Origin: Methylobacterium marchantiae
GTDB lineage: Bacteria > Pseudomonadota > Alphaproteobacteria > Rhizobiales > Beijerinckiaceae
Reading direction: 5' to 3'
Length of the DNA: 64,000 nt
Assembly (NCBI RefSeq): GCF_022179405.1
Contig: NZ_BPQT01000022.1
Coordinates: 1 to 64,000 of the forward strand
Position numbers and translations under genes: made by a program. How positions within the stretch are numbered: the first letter of the stretch is position 1; every line of letters starts with the position of its first letter. Under the pieces are notes generated by a model, which was given only the letters and a program-made list of their open reading frames with translations, did not search any database and was not told the origin of the DNA. Below, piece after piece: positions 24,686 to 32,627 of the stretch.

Positions 24686-25534
24686 ATGAAAGTCCTCTCG
24701 ATCCAGTCGCACGTCGCCTTCGGCCATGTGGGCAACGCCTCGGCCGTGTTCCCGATGCAGCGGCTCGGCGTCGAGGTCTGGCCGATCCATACGGTGCAGT
24801 TCTCGAACCATACCGGCTACGGCGCCTGGCGCGGCCGGGTGTTCGACGGGCCGATGATCGAGGATCTCGTGGCGGGCATCTCCGAGCGGGGCGTCCTCGG
24901 GCAATGCGACGGCGTGCTCTCGGGCTACATGGGCTCGGCCGATATCGGAACGGCGATCGTGCGGGCGGTGGCGGCAGTGCGCAGCGCCAACCCGAAGGCG
25001 TTGTATTGCTGCGACCCGGTGATGGGTGACACGGATCGCGGGATCTACGTCCGCCCCGGCATCCCGGAATTCATGCGCGATCAGGCCGTCCCGGCGGCCG
25101 ATATCGTGACTCCGAACCAGTTCGAGCTCAACGTCCTCTCCGGCCTCCCCACCGGCACGCTTGACGAGGCCAAGGCCGCACTCGCCGCGATCCATGCGAT
25201 CGGCCCGCGCGTGGTCCTGGTGACCTCCCTCGTCACCGAGGACACCCCCGCCGATGGCATCGACCTCATGGCCGGGGAGGGCGGCCAGTTCTGGCGCATG
25301 CGCACGCCGCGCCTTCACCTCGACGTCAACGGCGCGGGCGACGCCATCGCTGCGCTGTTCCTCGTCCACTACGCCCGCACCGGCTCGGCGGCACTGGCGC
25401 TCGGCATGGCCGGTGCCTCGGTCTACGGCCTCCTCCGCCGTACGGCCGAAGCAGGATCGCGCGAGATCCTCACCGTCGAGGCGCAGGACGAGTTCGTCGC
25501 ACCCAGCGAGACGTTCCCGGTGGAGCCGGTGTGA
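24686..25534 (+). CDS. pdxY: Pyridoxal kinase PdxY
   Basis: Phosphorylates pyridoxal (and related vitamers) at the 5' position in the B6 salvage pathway. The 282-aa product has the PdxK/PdxY features SIQSHVAFGHVGNASAVFPMQRLG, WPIHTVQFSNHTGYG, the CCDPVMGD core and the ribokinase signature DVNGAGDAIAALF with the catalytic Asp. It overlaps or abuts the phzF gene (stop at 25532-25534), forming the operon pdxY-phzF-nudix. Confidence 0.96.
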   Translation: MKVLSIQSHVAFGHVGNASAVFPMQRLGVEVWPIHTVQFSNHTGYGAWRGRVFDGPMIEDLVAGISERGVLGQCDGVLSGYMGSADIGTAIVRAVAAVRSANPKALYCCDPVMGDTDRGIYVRPGIPEFMRDQAVPAADIVTPNQFELNVLSGLPTGTLDEAKAALAAIHAIGPRVVLVTSLVTEDTPADGIDLMAGEGGQFWRMRTPRLHLDVNGAGDAIAALFLVHYARTGSAALALGMAGASVYGLLRRTAEAGSREILTVEAQDEFVAPSETFPVEPV

Positions 25535-25557
25535 CGGTCATGAACAAGGAACAGCCC

Positions 25558-26454
25558 ATGAGCCGGCGCTTCGTCACCCTCGACGTGTTTACCGAGACGC
25601 CCTTCGCCGGCAATCCCCTGGCCGTGGTGCTCGACTCGCAAGGGCTCGACGATGCCGCGATGCAGAGGATCGCGGGCGAGTTCAACCTGTCCGAGACGGT
25701 GTTCGTGCTGCCGCCGGACGAGCCTCGTCACAGGGCGCGCCTGCGCATCTTCACCCCGGCCCGCGAGCTTTCCTTCGCCGGGCACCCGACGCTCGGGGCG
25801 GCGATCCTGCTGGCCTTGCGCGACGCGAAATCCGGGCTCACGGATGCCACCGCCTTCGGTCTCGAAGCGGCCGTCGGCACGGTGGCCTGCGTGGTCGAGG
25901 CGGGAGAAGGGCGCGGACGCGGGCGCTTCAAGCTCCCCGTCCTGCCGGACTACGACGGCGAGGGGCCGGAGCGGGATCTCCTCGCGAAGATGCTGGGGCT
26001 CGAGGTGCAGGATATCGGCTTCGGCCGCCATGCGCCGAGTCGGCATGCGGCGGGGCCGGGTTTCGTCTTCGTGCCGGTCAGCGCACGGACGAAGCTCGAC
26101 GCCGCTCGTCTCGACATGGCCGCGTTCTCCGCCATGGCCGAGCCGGCGGCGCTCTATCTCTACGCGGCCGACCCGGAGGGGCTCGGCCACCGCTTCCAGG
26201 CCCGCATGTTCGCCCCCCATCTCGGAGTGATGGAGGACCCGGCCACGGGCTCGGCCGCGGCGGCCTTCGCGGGTGTGATGATGGAATTCGAGCCGCTCGG
26301 CGACGGTGAGCACGACGTGTTCATTCGCCAGGGGATCGCCATGGGGCGCCCGAGCGAGATCGCCCTCCAGCTCGTGATCGAGACCGGCGCGTTGCAATCG
26401 GTGGAGATCGGCGGCTCTGCGGTCGTGATGAGCGAGGGAACGCTGCTTGTCTGA
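25558..26454 (+). CDS. PhzF family isomerase/epimerase
   Basis: The 298-aa protein has the two-domain DapF-like fold of PhzF: VFTETPFAGNPLAVVLD at the start, the catalytic Glu in NLSETVFV, RIFTPARELSFAGHPTLG and the second-half MEDPATGSAAAAFAG motif. Phenazine genes are absent, so it is probably an isomerase of another pathway. ATG 25558 has AAGGA 7 bases upstream; an ATG at 25540 and a GTG at 25531 are in frame. It lies directly behind pdxY and overlaps the Nudix gene by 8 bases, which couples the three genes. Confidence 0.9.
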   Translation: MSRRFVTLDVFTETPFAGNPLAVVLDSQGLDDAAMQRIAGEFNLSETVFVLPPDEPRHRARLRIFTPARELSFAGHPTLGAAILLALRDAKSGLTDATAFGLEAAVGTVACVVEAGEGRGRGRFKLPVLPDYDGEGPERDLLAKMLGLEVQDIGFGRHAPSRHAAGPGFVFVPVSARTKLDAARLDMAAFSAMAEPAALYLYAADPEGLGHRFQARMFAPHLGVMEDPATGSAAAAFAGVMMEFEPLGDGEHDVFIRQGIAMGRPSEIALQLVIETGALQSVEIGGSAVVMSEGTLLV

Positions 26455-27178
26455 GGGGGTCACCCTGACGCCGATCGAGGCGCCGACGGCGCGCCTCGTA
26501 TCGTACGACTGGGCCTGGGCGCGGGACAACGAGGCCGTCATCGCCGAGAACTGGAACCGCCGCTGCGCCGCCCGGCCGGGCTTGTTCGATGGGCGCGTCC
26601 TCCTCGCGAGCGCCTGCCGTATCGAGGGGGCGGCCTGCGTGGTCGACATGTTCGAGACCGCCTATGCGAGTTTCATCGCCCACAAGGATCTGGATTCGCC
26701 CGATCCGGGCGTCCTCAACGCCTTCGCGGCGATCGTTCCCCACGGTGCGGACGGTGCCATCCTGCTCGGCGTGATGGGCGGCCACACCGCCAATGCCGGC
26801 CAGATCTACTTTCCCTGCGGCACGCCGGATCTCGACGATGTGCTGGAAGGCGGCGAGGTCGATCTCGTCGGCAGCGCGGCGCGCGAGCTCTTCGAGGAGA
26901 CCGGACTGACGGTCCCGTCGGATGCGCCGCAGAATTGGCTCCTGATGCAGGGAGGTGGGCAACTCGCGTTCCTGCGTCCCGTCGCTTTCGATGAGCCGGT
27001 CGATGTCCTGCAGGCCCGGATGGAGCGGCATCGTCTCGCCGAAACCGAGCCGGAACTGTCCGGCTTCGTCTCGGTCGGCGCGCCGGAAGAGATCGATACG
27101 GCGCGCATGCCCGCTTTCGTGCAGGCCTATCTCAGGCACGCCCTCCGCAGTTCAGCCGCCGTTTTCCGTAGGTCGTAG
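26447..27178 (+). CDS. NUDIX hydrolase with relaxed Nudix box
   Basis: Predicted pyrophosphohydrolase of 243 aa. The core RELFEETGL (146-154) is intact, with GGE upstream at 135-137, but the spacing between the first Glu and the Arg is 8 instead of the canonical 7, so metal binding may differ. The N-terminal 90 residues are of unknown fold. Only a TTG at 26447 is available near the overlap with phzF, so the start is uncertain. Position as third gene of pdxY-phzF-nudix suggests a shared salvage or detoxification role; the substrate is unknown. Confidence 0.8.
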   Translation: MSEGVTLTPIEAPTARLVSYDWAWARDNEAVIAENWNRRCAARPGLFDGRVLLASACRIEGAACVVDMFETAYASFIAHKDLDSPDPGVLNAFAAIVPHGADGAILLGVMGGHTANAGQIYFPCGTPDLDDVLEGGEVDLVGSAARELFEETGLTVPSDAPQNWLLMQGGGQLAFLRPVAFDEPVDVLQARMERHRLAETEPELSGFVSVGAPEEIDTARMPAFVQAYLRHALRSSAAVFRRS

Positions 27179-27248
27179 CGAAGCGAGTTCCGGCGTCGCC
27201 GCTCGACCTCGCTCCCGGCATCCGCGGAGGGGGCGGACCGGAAAACCT

Positions 27249-27941
27249 CTATCGTGCCGGACGCAGCACCAGCCGGTCGCCGCGCACCTCGTAGGAGGCC
27301 AGCCGGTCGAGGAAGGTCATGCCGAGGAGATTGCCCGACAGCGCGCCGCGACGGCTCACGAGGGCGGAGACGCGGCGCTCGGTGATGGACCCTACGGTCA
27401 GGCTGTCGAGATAGACGGGAGCCGCCATCGCGACGCCGTTGGCGGTGGAGACCCGGATGCCGTAATCGGATTCCGCCGGGGAGATACCGATGGCGGCCGC
27501 ATTCTCCGCGGTAAGCACCACGGAACTCGCACCGGTATCGAATTGAAAGACCTGCATCCGCCCGTTCACCTCTGCCCTGACGGAAAATGCGCCGTCCGCC
27601 CTCCGGGTGATGGTGACGGTCCCGTCGCCTGCCGTGACCGCGCTGCCCGGACGAAGCGTCCCGACGATGCGGTTTCCCATCTCTCCGGCCTCCTCCTTGT
27701 AGGCGTAGCCCGCCACCAGAGCGACGGCGAGGAGGGCCCAGATCATCAGGGCCTTGAGATTCTCGCCCATCCCGTCCCGGAACCTGTGCCAGAAGCCGGC
27801 GATGAGGAGCGTGAGCAAGGTTCCGCTGAAGGCGAGGCGCGCCAGCTCGTCCTTCTCCAACCCCATGAGCGTGTTCGACCCGTCGGAGAGGACGAGGAAA
27901 CCGAAGATGCCGAGGAGAACGGCGAGAGCGGCATAGATCAT
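27249..27941 (-). CDS. Retropepsin-like aspartic protease (TIGR02281 family, membrane-anchored)
   Basis: Clan AA aspartic protease of 230 aa. There are three hydrophobic segments (about 3-20, 36-52, 64-83), then a single retropepsin domain (about 105-228) with the catalytic FDTGASSVVL and LLGMTFLDRL near the end. The domain should face the periplasm. Retropepsin-type enzymes act as dimers. The start overlaps the stop of the DUF1289 gene by 4 bases (ATGA), so the two are translationally coupled. Confidence 0.9.
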   Translation of the reverse strand: MIYAALAVLLGIFGFLVLSDGSNTLMGLEKDELARLAFSGTLLTLLIAGFWHRFRDGMGENLKALMIWALLAVALVAGYAYKEEAGEMGNRIVGTLRPGSAVTAGDGTVTITRRADGAFSVRAEVNGRMQVFQFDTGASSVVLTAENAAAIGISPAESDYGIRVSTANGVAMAAPVYLDSLTVGSITERRVSALVSRRGALSGNLLGMTFLDRLASYEVRGDRLVLRPAR

Positions 27942-28153
27942 TGCTTCGCGACGGCCTTCCTCAGCGGATAGGCGGCGGCGAGGCGGTCTTCCAGGGTCGC
28001 CATGATCGCCTGCCGCTTCGGCTCGGACAGCGAGCCCCAGAAGCCGATCTCGTCACGTGTGCGTCCGCAGCCTTCGCACAGCCCGGTCACGGCATCGAGG
28101 ATGCAGACCTTGGTGCAGGGGCTGGAGGGTCTTGGAGGGAGAGACTGAGTCAT
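27938..28153 (-). CDS. DUF1289 small cysteine-motif protein
   Basis: A 71-aa protein of the DUF1289 family, with four cysteines in SPCTKVCILDAVTGLCEGCGRT, a probable metal or Fe-S site, followed by the typical GRTRDEIGFW and a helix. The role is unknown; in many proteobacteria it sits near redox or tRNA genes. ATG 28153 is chosen over the upstream ATG 28165. It is co-transcribed with the aspartic protease through a 4-base overlap. Confidence 0.86.
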   Translation of the reverse strand: MTQSLPPRPSSPCTKVCILDAVTGLCEGCGRTRDEIGFWGSLSEPKRQAIMATLEDRLAAAYPLRKAVAKQ

Positions 28154-28259
28154 CGCCCGTTCCATGCCCTCAGGTACGGGTTGCGATCAAGCTCCGATCC
28201 CTGAGCGGCTTCGCGTCGGCACGCCAACGCTTCACGCTGCTCAGCTCCAAGATGTGTCG

Positions 28260-28302
28260 CAGGTTACCGACGCGAAACCGGTGACCACTTTTACGAAACC
28301 TG
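28260..28302. repeat. 43-bp dispersed repeat, copy 2
   Basis: Matches copy 1 (19057-19099) over the full length with a few changes; it starts CAGGTTACCGACGC and ends CGAAACCTG. It lies 9 bases from the cobS stop codon, in the same orientation relative to the gene as copy 1. Confidence 0.75.
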
Positions 28303-28311
28303 CTTGGTTCC

Positions 28312-29142
28312 TCAGCGCGGGATCGCTGCGACGAGGCCCAGCAGCGCTGCGATTTCCGCGACCTGTTGGCAGGCCCCGATGACGTCGCCGGTCTGCCCGC
28401 CAATCTTCGCGCGTGCCAGGGCGGTGAGGCCGAGGGCGGCGATCAGCGCGCAAGCCGGCATGAGCAGCATGCCGAAAACGGGCAAGCCGCCGATCCAGCC
28501 GATCGCGACGAGGGTTGAAGCGAGGAGACCGACGATCGCGACGGTCCGGTTGTCAGGCCTTCCCACGGAGGCACCCGCCCCACCGGGCCTCGCCGGTCCG
28601 AGCAGCACCATCGGCGCCAGCGCGGCGCTGCGCGAGAAGGAGGCGGCCAGCAGGAGCGCCATTGCGGCGAGCTCCCCGGTACGGTCGAGGAGCGTCGCGA
28701 GGGCGCCGATCCGGAGGGCCAGTGCGAGAACCAGGGCGACGCCGCCATAGGCGCCGATCCGGCTGTCGCGCATGATCTCGATGCGGCGCTCCGGCGTCGT
28801 TCCTCCGCCGAAACCGTCCGCCACGTCGGCGAGCCCATCCTCGTGCAGCGCTCCGGCGACGAGGGCTCCGGCGGCCACGGCCAGGGTCGCGGCCAGGAAC
28901 GGGCCCAAATCGAGTCCCCAGGCCATCAGCAGGACGAGGGCGGCGGGCAAGGCGAGGAGGATGCCGGCCACGGGCAGCATGCGCGGCAGGGTGCGGAAGT
29001 CGGGCAGGCGATGCGGGTCACCCTCACCGGGCAAGCGCGGCACCGGCAGCCTGGAATAGAACCGCAGGCACGCAGCGAGATCATACGCCAGGCGCGCGCC
29101 GGGAAACGCATCGTTCGGTTCGAGATCCCCGCCCTGCGTCAT
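28312..29142 (-). CDS. cobS: Adenosylcobinamide-GDP ribazoletransferase CobS
   Basis: Last-step enzyme of the cobalamin nucleotide loop: joins adenosylcobinamide-GDP and alpha-ribazole (phosphate). The 276-aa integral membrane protein has the family segments FYSRLPVP near the N-terminus, ALHEDGLADVADGFGGG with the metal-binding acidic cluster, and RDSRIGAYGG, plus several hydrophobic helices. The start is at 29142; the frame stays open to 29421 on the complement of cobT. It is divergent from cobT, with 100 bases between them and no B12 riboswitch consensus in that gap. Confidence 0.95.
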   Translation of the reverse strand: MTQGGDLEPNDAFPGARLAYDLAACLRFYSRLPVPRLPGEGDPHRLPDFRTLPRMLPVAGILLALPAALVLLMAWGLDLGPFLAATLAVAAGALVAGALHEDGLADVADGFGGGTTPERRIEIMRDSRIGAYGGVALVLALALRIGALATLLDRTGELAAMALLLAASFSRSAALAPMVLLGPARPGGAGASVGRPDNRTVAIVGLLASTLVAIGWIGGLPVFGMLLMPACALIAALGLTALARAKIGGQTGDVIGACQQVAEIAALLGLVAAIPR

Positions 29143-29242
29143 CGAGGCCCCGCCTTCACCGCCCGCGCCCCGTTGGTTATAGCTCGCGGCACAAGCAGGC
29201 CGCCATCCCGGCCGCGCCGAGATCCGAGGCAAGTTCCGCGCA

Positions 29243-30265
29243 ATGACAGCCGAGACGCCGTTCGCCGATATCCGTCGCCTCATCGCCTCCGTGCCGGGGC
29301 CGGACCGCGACGCCATCGCCATGGTCCGCGAGCGGGACGCGACGCTGACGAAGCCGGCGGGCGCTCTCGGACGGCTGGAGAATCTCGTCGAATGGCTCGC
29401 CGCCTGGCAGGGAAAGGGCAAGCCCAGCCTCGACCGTCCGATGGTCTGCGTCTTCGCCGGCAGTCACGGGATCGTCGCGCGCGGTGTCTCGGCCTTTCCG
29501 GCCGAGGTGAACCGGCAGATGCTCGACAATTTCGCGGCGGGCGGCGGGGCGATCAACCAGATCTGCGCCGCCTACGGCCTCGGCTTCAAGGTCTTCGACC
29601 TCGCCATCGACTTACCCACCGGCGACATCTGCGAAGGCCCCGCCTTCTCCGAAAAGGATTGCGTGGCCACCATGGCCTTCGGGATGGAAGCCATCGCCGC
29701 CGGTACCGATTGCCTCGGCCTCGGCGAGATGGGGATCGGCAACACCACCATCGCCGCGGCGATCTACGCCGCCCTCTATGGTGGCGGGGCGGCGCGTTGG
29801 GTCGGCCGCGGCACCGGCGTCGACGATGCCGGGATCGCGCGGAAGGTCGCCGCCGTGGAGGCGGCTCTGACCCGACATGCCGGCCATCTCGACGATCCCC
29901 TCGAGATCCTGTCGCGCCTCGGCGGTCGTGAGATCGCGGCCATGGCCGGTGCGATCCTGGCCGCCCGGATGCAGCGCATCCCGGTGGTCATCGACGGATA
30001 CGTCGCCACCTCGGCAGCCGCGATCCTGCACGCGGTCGACCCGACGATGCTCGACCATTGCCTCGCCGGCCACGTCTCGGCGGAAGGCGCCCATGCCGAG
30101 GTGCTGGAACGACTCGGTCTCGTGCCGTTGCTGGCGCTGGGCATGCGGCTCGGCGAGGCGTCGGGTGCCGCGCTCGCCATCGGCCTCCTCAAGGGTGCGC
30201 TCGCCTGCCACCGCGACATGGCGACCTTCGACCAGGCGGGGGTGTCGGGGCGCAACGAAGGCTAG
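29243..30265 (+). CDS. cobT: Nicotinate-nucleotide-dimethylbenzimidazole phosphoribosyltransferase CobT
   Basis: Makes alpha-ribazole phosphate from dimethylbenzimidazole and nicotinate mononucleotide for the lower ligand of cobalamin. The 340-aa product has TKPAGALGRLE, CVFAGSHGI, EMGIGNTTIAAAI, GRGTGVDDAG and the C-terminal GMRLGEASGAALA motif, in which Glu305 is the predicted general base. The length fits the family. It is transcribed away from cobS and is followed closely by the convergent histidine kinase gene. Confidence 0.95.
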   Translation: MTAETPFADIRRLIASVPGPDRDAIAMVRERDATLTKPAGALGRLENLVEWLAAWQGKGKPSLDRPMVCVFAGSHGIVARGVSAFPAEVNRQMLDNFAAGGGAINQICAAYGLGFKVFDLAIDLPTGDICEGPAFSEKDCVATMAFGMEAIAAGTDCLGLGEMGIGNTTIAAAIYAALYGGGAARWVGRGTGVDDAGIARKVAAVEAALTRHAGHLDDPLEILSRLGGREIAAMAGAILAARMQRIPVVIDGYVATSAAAILHAVDPTMLDHCLAGHVSAEGAHAEVLERLGLVPLLALGMRLGEASGAALAIGLLKGALACHRDMATFDQAGVSGRNEG

Positions 30266-30292
30266 GCTGAGCGTCGGCGGGGCTCGCCAGAC

Positions 30293-31858
30293 TCAGGCGG
30301 CGCGTGCCGCATTGCGGCTGCCGCGCACGGGAGCGACCAGGGCGGCCTCGGCCGGAAGGTTGAGGGCGGGCAGGGTGTCCATGACCCGGCTCGCGGGGAA
30401 GATCACCACCACCTCGGTGCCCTCGCGCGGCTTCGACTTGAGGTGGAAATTGCCGCCGTGCAGGTCGACGAGACCCTTCACGATGGGCAGTCCCAGGCCC
30501 GACCCCTGCTCGGCGGTCTTGATCGCCAGCGAGCCCCGGCCGAACGAGGACATGACCGTGCCGAGTTCGTCCTCCGGAATGCCGGGGCCGCTGTCCTTGA
30601 CGCTGACATACTGGCCGCCCGACGCCGTCCAGCCCACCTTGATCGTGATTTCCCCGCCCGGAGGCGTGAACTTCACGGCGTTCGAGAGGAGGTTCAGCAC
30701 GATCTGGCGCAGCGCCCGTTCGTCGGCCCAGAGGCGCGGCAGATCGGGGTCGATGAACTCGTAGAAGGACTGGCCTTTGCTGCGCGCGCGCAGGGAGACC
30801 ATGTGCCGGCACTCGTCCACCGCGTGAGCGAGCTGCAGCGCCTCCTCGTTCAGTTCGTAGCGTCCCGCCTCGATGCGCGAGAGGTCGAGGATTTCGTTGA
30901 TGAGATTGAGGAGATGCATCCCGCTGTCGTGGATATCGCCCGCATATTCCTTGTAGGACGGGGCGACATGGGCGCCGAAGACCTCGTTCTTCATCACCTC
31001 CGAGAAGCCGAGAATCGCGTTCAGGGGCGTGCGCAGCTCATGACTCATGGTGGCGAGGAACCGGGACTTGGCGAGGTTGGCCTCCTCCGCCCGTCGACGC
31101 GCTTCGTCGGAATTGGCCTTGGCCTGTTCGAGTTCGACGAAGATCGCATCCTTCTCCGCCTGCGACTTCAAGGCGCCGACCGCGGAAGCGTAGACGCGGC
31201 GGGCGAGGCCCATGAAGAAGATCTGCGAGCCGACCACCATGGTCACGAGCATGATCGTGTCCATATCCTGGGACAGGGCCAGGAGCGATAGAGCAGCCAG
31301 GATCAGCGGCAGGAGCGCCGCACCCGCCGCGGCCGGCAGGGTGGCCGCCAGCATCGCCGCCACCGCGGCGACGATGACGAGGCCGAACAGCACGAAGATG
31401 CGGGCGCTGGGGTCGGCGACGAGGATCATCAACGCCCAGGACGTACTCTGGACGATCTCGCTCACCATGAAGGTGCTGCGCCAGCGCCTGACCGAAACGG
31501 TCTCCGGCGACTGCTTGAGGAAGCGCCGTGTCAGCCCCATGGACAGACCGACGCCGGCGAGCAGACAGATCGCCCAGGCGACGGCGACGGGAACCGGCAC
31601 CCATAGCGAGGAGGCTCCGGCGATGAGCAATCCGAGCACGGCATGGGCGAGGCCGGCACCGGAGCGGTACTCGGCATAGATCCGGATCAGCTCGTAATCG
31701 AAGGCGCGCTCGAGTCCGCTCGTCGAGGTCAGCCGCTCGCGCGCGGAGCGGATGTCCCGCGCCACCTCGCGGCGTCGGACGGATTCCGGTGCCGAAGAAC
31801 CGCGTCCACGCTGAACCATCTCCGCTGTCAGGTCGGACATCACCGTCTTGAGGATCAT
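30293..31858 (-). CDS. Membrane sensor histidine kinase
   Basis: The 521-aa kinase has a polar N-terminus (1-70), a membrane region with about six helices (72-216) and no recognisable periplasmic sensor, a coiled coil (228-262), HisKA with FLATMSHELRTPLNAILG (His273) and HATPase_c with NAVKFTPPGGEI, DSGPGIPEDEL and GSGLGLPIVKG. It resembles the PleC/DivJ/PdhS-type kinases of alphaproteobacteria in the catalytic core. No response regulator is adjacent. Starts at 31858 or 31840 are both possible. The gene has 233 bases to iorA upstream (divergent). Confidence 0.9.
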   Translation of the reverse strand: MILKTVMSDLTAEMVQRGRGSSAPESVRRREVARDIRSARERLTSTSGLERAFDYELIRIYAEYRSGAGLAHAVLGLLIAGASSLWVPVPVAVAWAICLLAGVGLSMGLTRRFLKQSPETVSVRRWRSTFMVSEIVQSTSWALMILVADPSARIFVLFGLVIVAAVAAMLAATLPAAAGAALLPLILAALSLLALSQDMDTIMLVTMVVGSQIFFMGLARRVYASAVGALKSQAEKDAIFVELEQAKANSDEARRRAEEANLAKSRFLATMSHELRTPLNAILGFSEVMKNEVFGAHVAPSYKEYAGDIHDSGMHLLNLINEILDLSRIEAGRYELNEEALQLAHAVDECRHMVSLRARSKGQSFYEFIDPDLPRLWADERALRQIVLNLLSNAVKFTPPGGEITIKVGWTASGGQYVSVKDSGPGIPEDELGTVMSSFGRGSLAIKTAEQGSGLGLPIVKGLVDLHGGNFHLKSKPREGTEVVVIFPASRVMDTLPALNLPAEAALVAPVRGSRNAARAA

Positions 31859-32091
31859 GCGAGGAAAGGCCGTGGGTCGAAGGGACCGCGGCCTGTCGGA
31901 GCTGCGACGAGAGAGAAAGTGCGCCCGATACGTTAAGAACGACCTGCCGAGACCGGGAGACTTGTCTCTAAATTCCACACCTTTCGCGCGTGCCCGGAAA
32001 TCCGGCGCCTCCCGCCCGATGTGTGCCGCCGCACATTGGCGAGGTCTGTCTGTTACTTAGAATAAATGTGTTCTGCAGGCGGAGTGACGTG

Positions 32092-32547
32092 ATGCTGAAA
32101 CTGAACGTCGACGGCGTGTCGCACGAGATCGACGCCGATCCCGACATGCCATTGCTCTGGGCGCTGCGGGACCATCTCGACAAGACCGGCACCAAGTACG
32201 GCTGCGGAATCGCCCAATGCGGGGCCTGCACCGTCCATCTCGACGGCCAGCCCGTCCGTTCCTGCCAGACCCGCATCGGCGATGTCGGCGATGCGAAGGT
32301 CGTCACGATCCAGGGTACGTCCGGTCGTGTGGCGGATGCGGTGCGCACGGCCTGGCGCGGCCTCGACGTGGTCCAGTGCGGCTACTGCCAGTCCGGCCAG
32401 ATGATGTCGGCGATCGGCCTGCTCTCGACGACCCCGAAACCCAGCGACGCCGAGATCGACAGCGCCATGGACGGCAACATCTGTCGTTGCGGCACCTATC
32501 AGCGCATCCGCGCCGCGATCCACGAGGCGGCGCGTTCCCTCGCCTGA
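32092..32547 (+). CDS. iorA: (2Fe-2S)-binding subunit of a xanthine-oxidase-family hydroxylase (IorA-like)
   Basis: Electron-transfer subunit of 151 aa. The plant-ferredoxin-type cluster uses Cys38, Cys43, Cys46 and Cys58; the second cluster in the helical domain uses Cys96, Cys99, Cys131 and Cys133 (CGYC, CRC). The layout matches isoquinoline 1-oxidoreductase alpha subunit and similar two-component aldehyde dehydrogenases. SD GGAG lies 7 bases before the ATG. The large subunit gene follows after 80 bases. Confidence 0.93.
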   Translation: MLKLNVDGVSHEIDADPDMPLLWALRDHLDKTGTKYGCGIAQCGACTVHLDGQPVRSCQTRIGDVGDAKVVTIQGTSGRVADAVRTAWRGLDVVQCGYCQSGQMMSAIGLLSTTPKPSDAEIDSAMDGNICRCGTYQRIRAAIHEAARSLA

Positions 32548-32627
32548 CCGGCGCCTTCCGTCTGCCGCTTTGGCCGACGCCATCTTGTCCGATATCCGCC
32601 GCGCCATCGTTCCTTGAGGAGGAAGCC

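Noticed and set aside
29143-29242. B12 riboswitch between cobS and cobT
   Set aside because: The gap is only 100 bases and the B12-box (GCCACTG) is absent on both strands.
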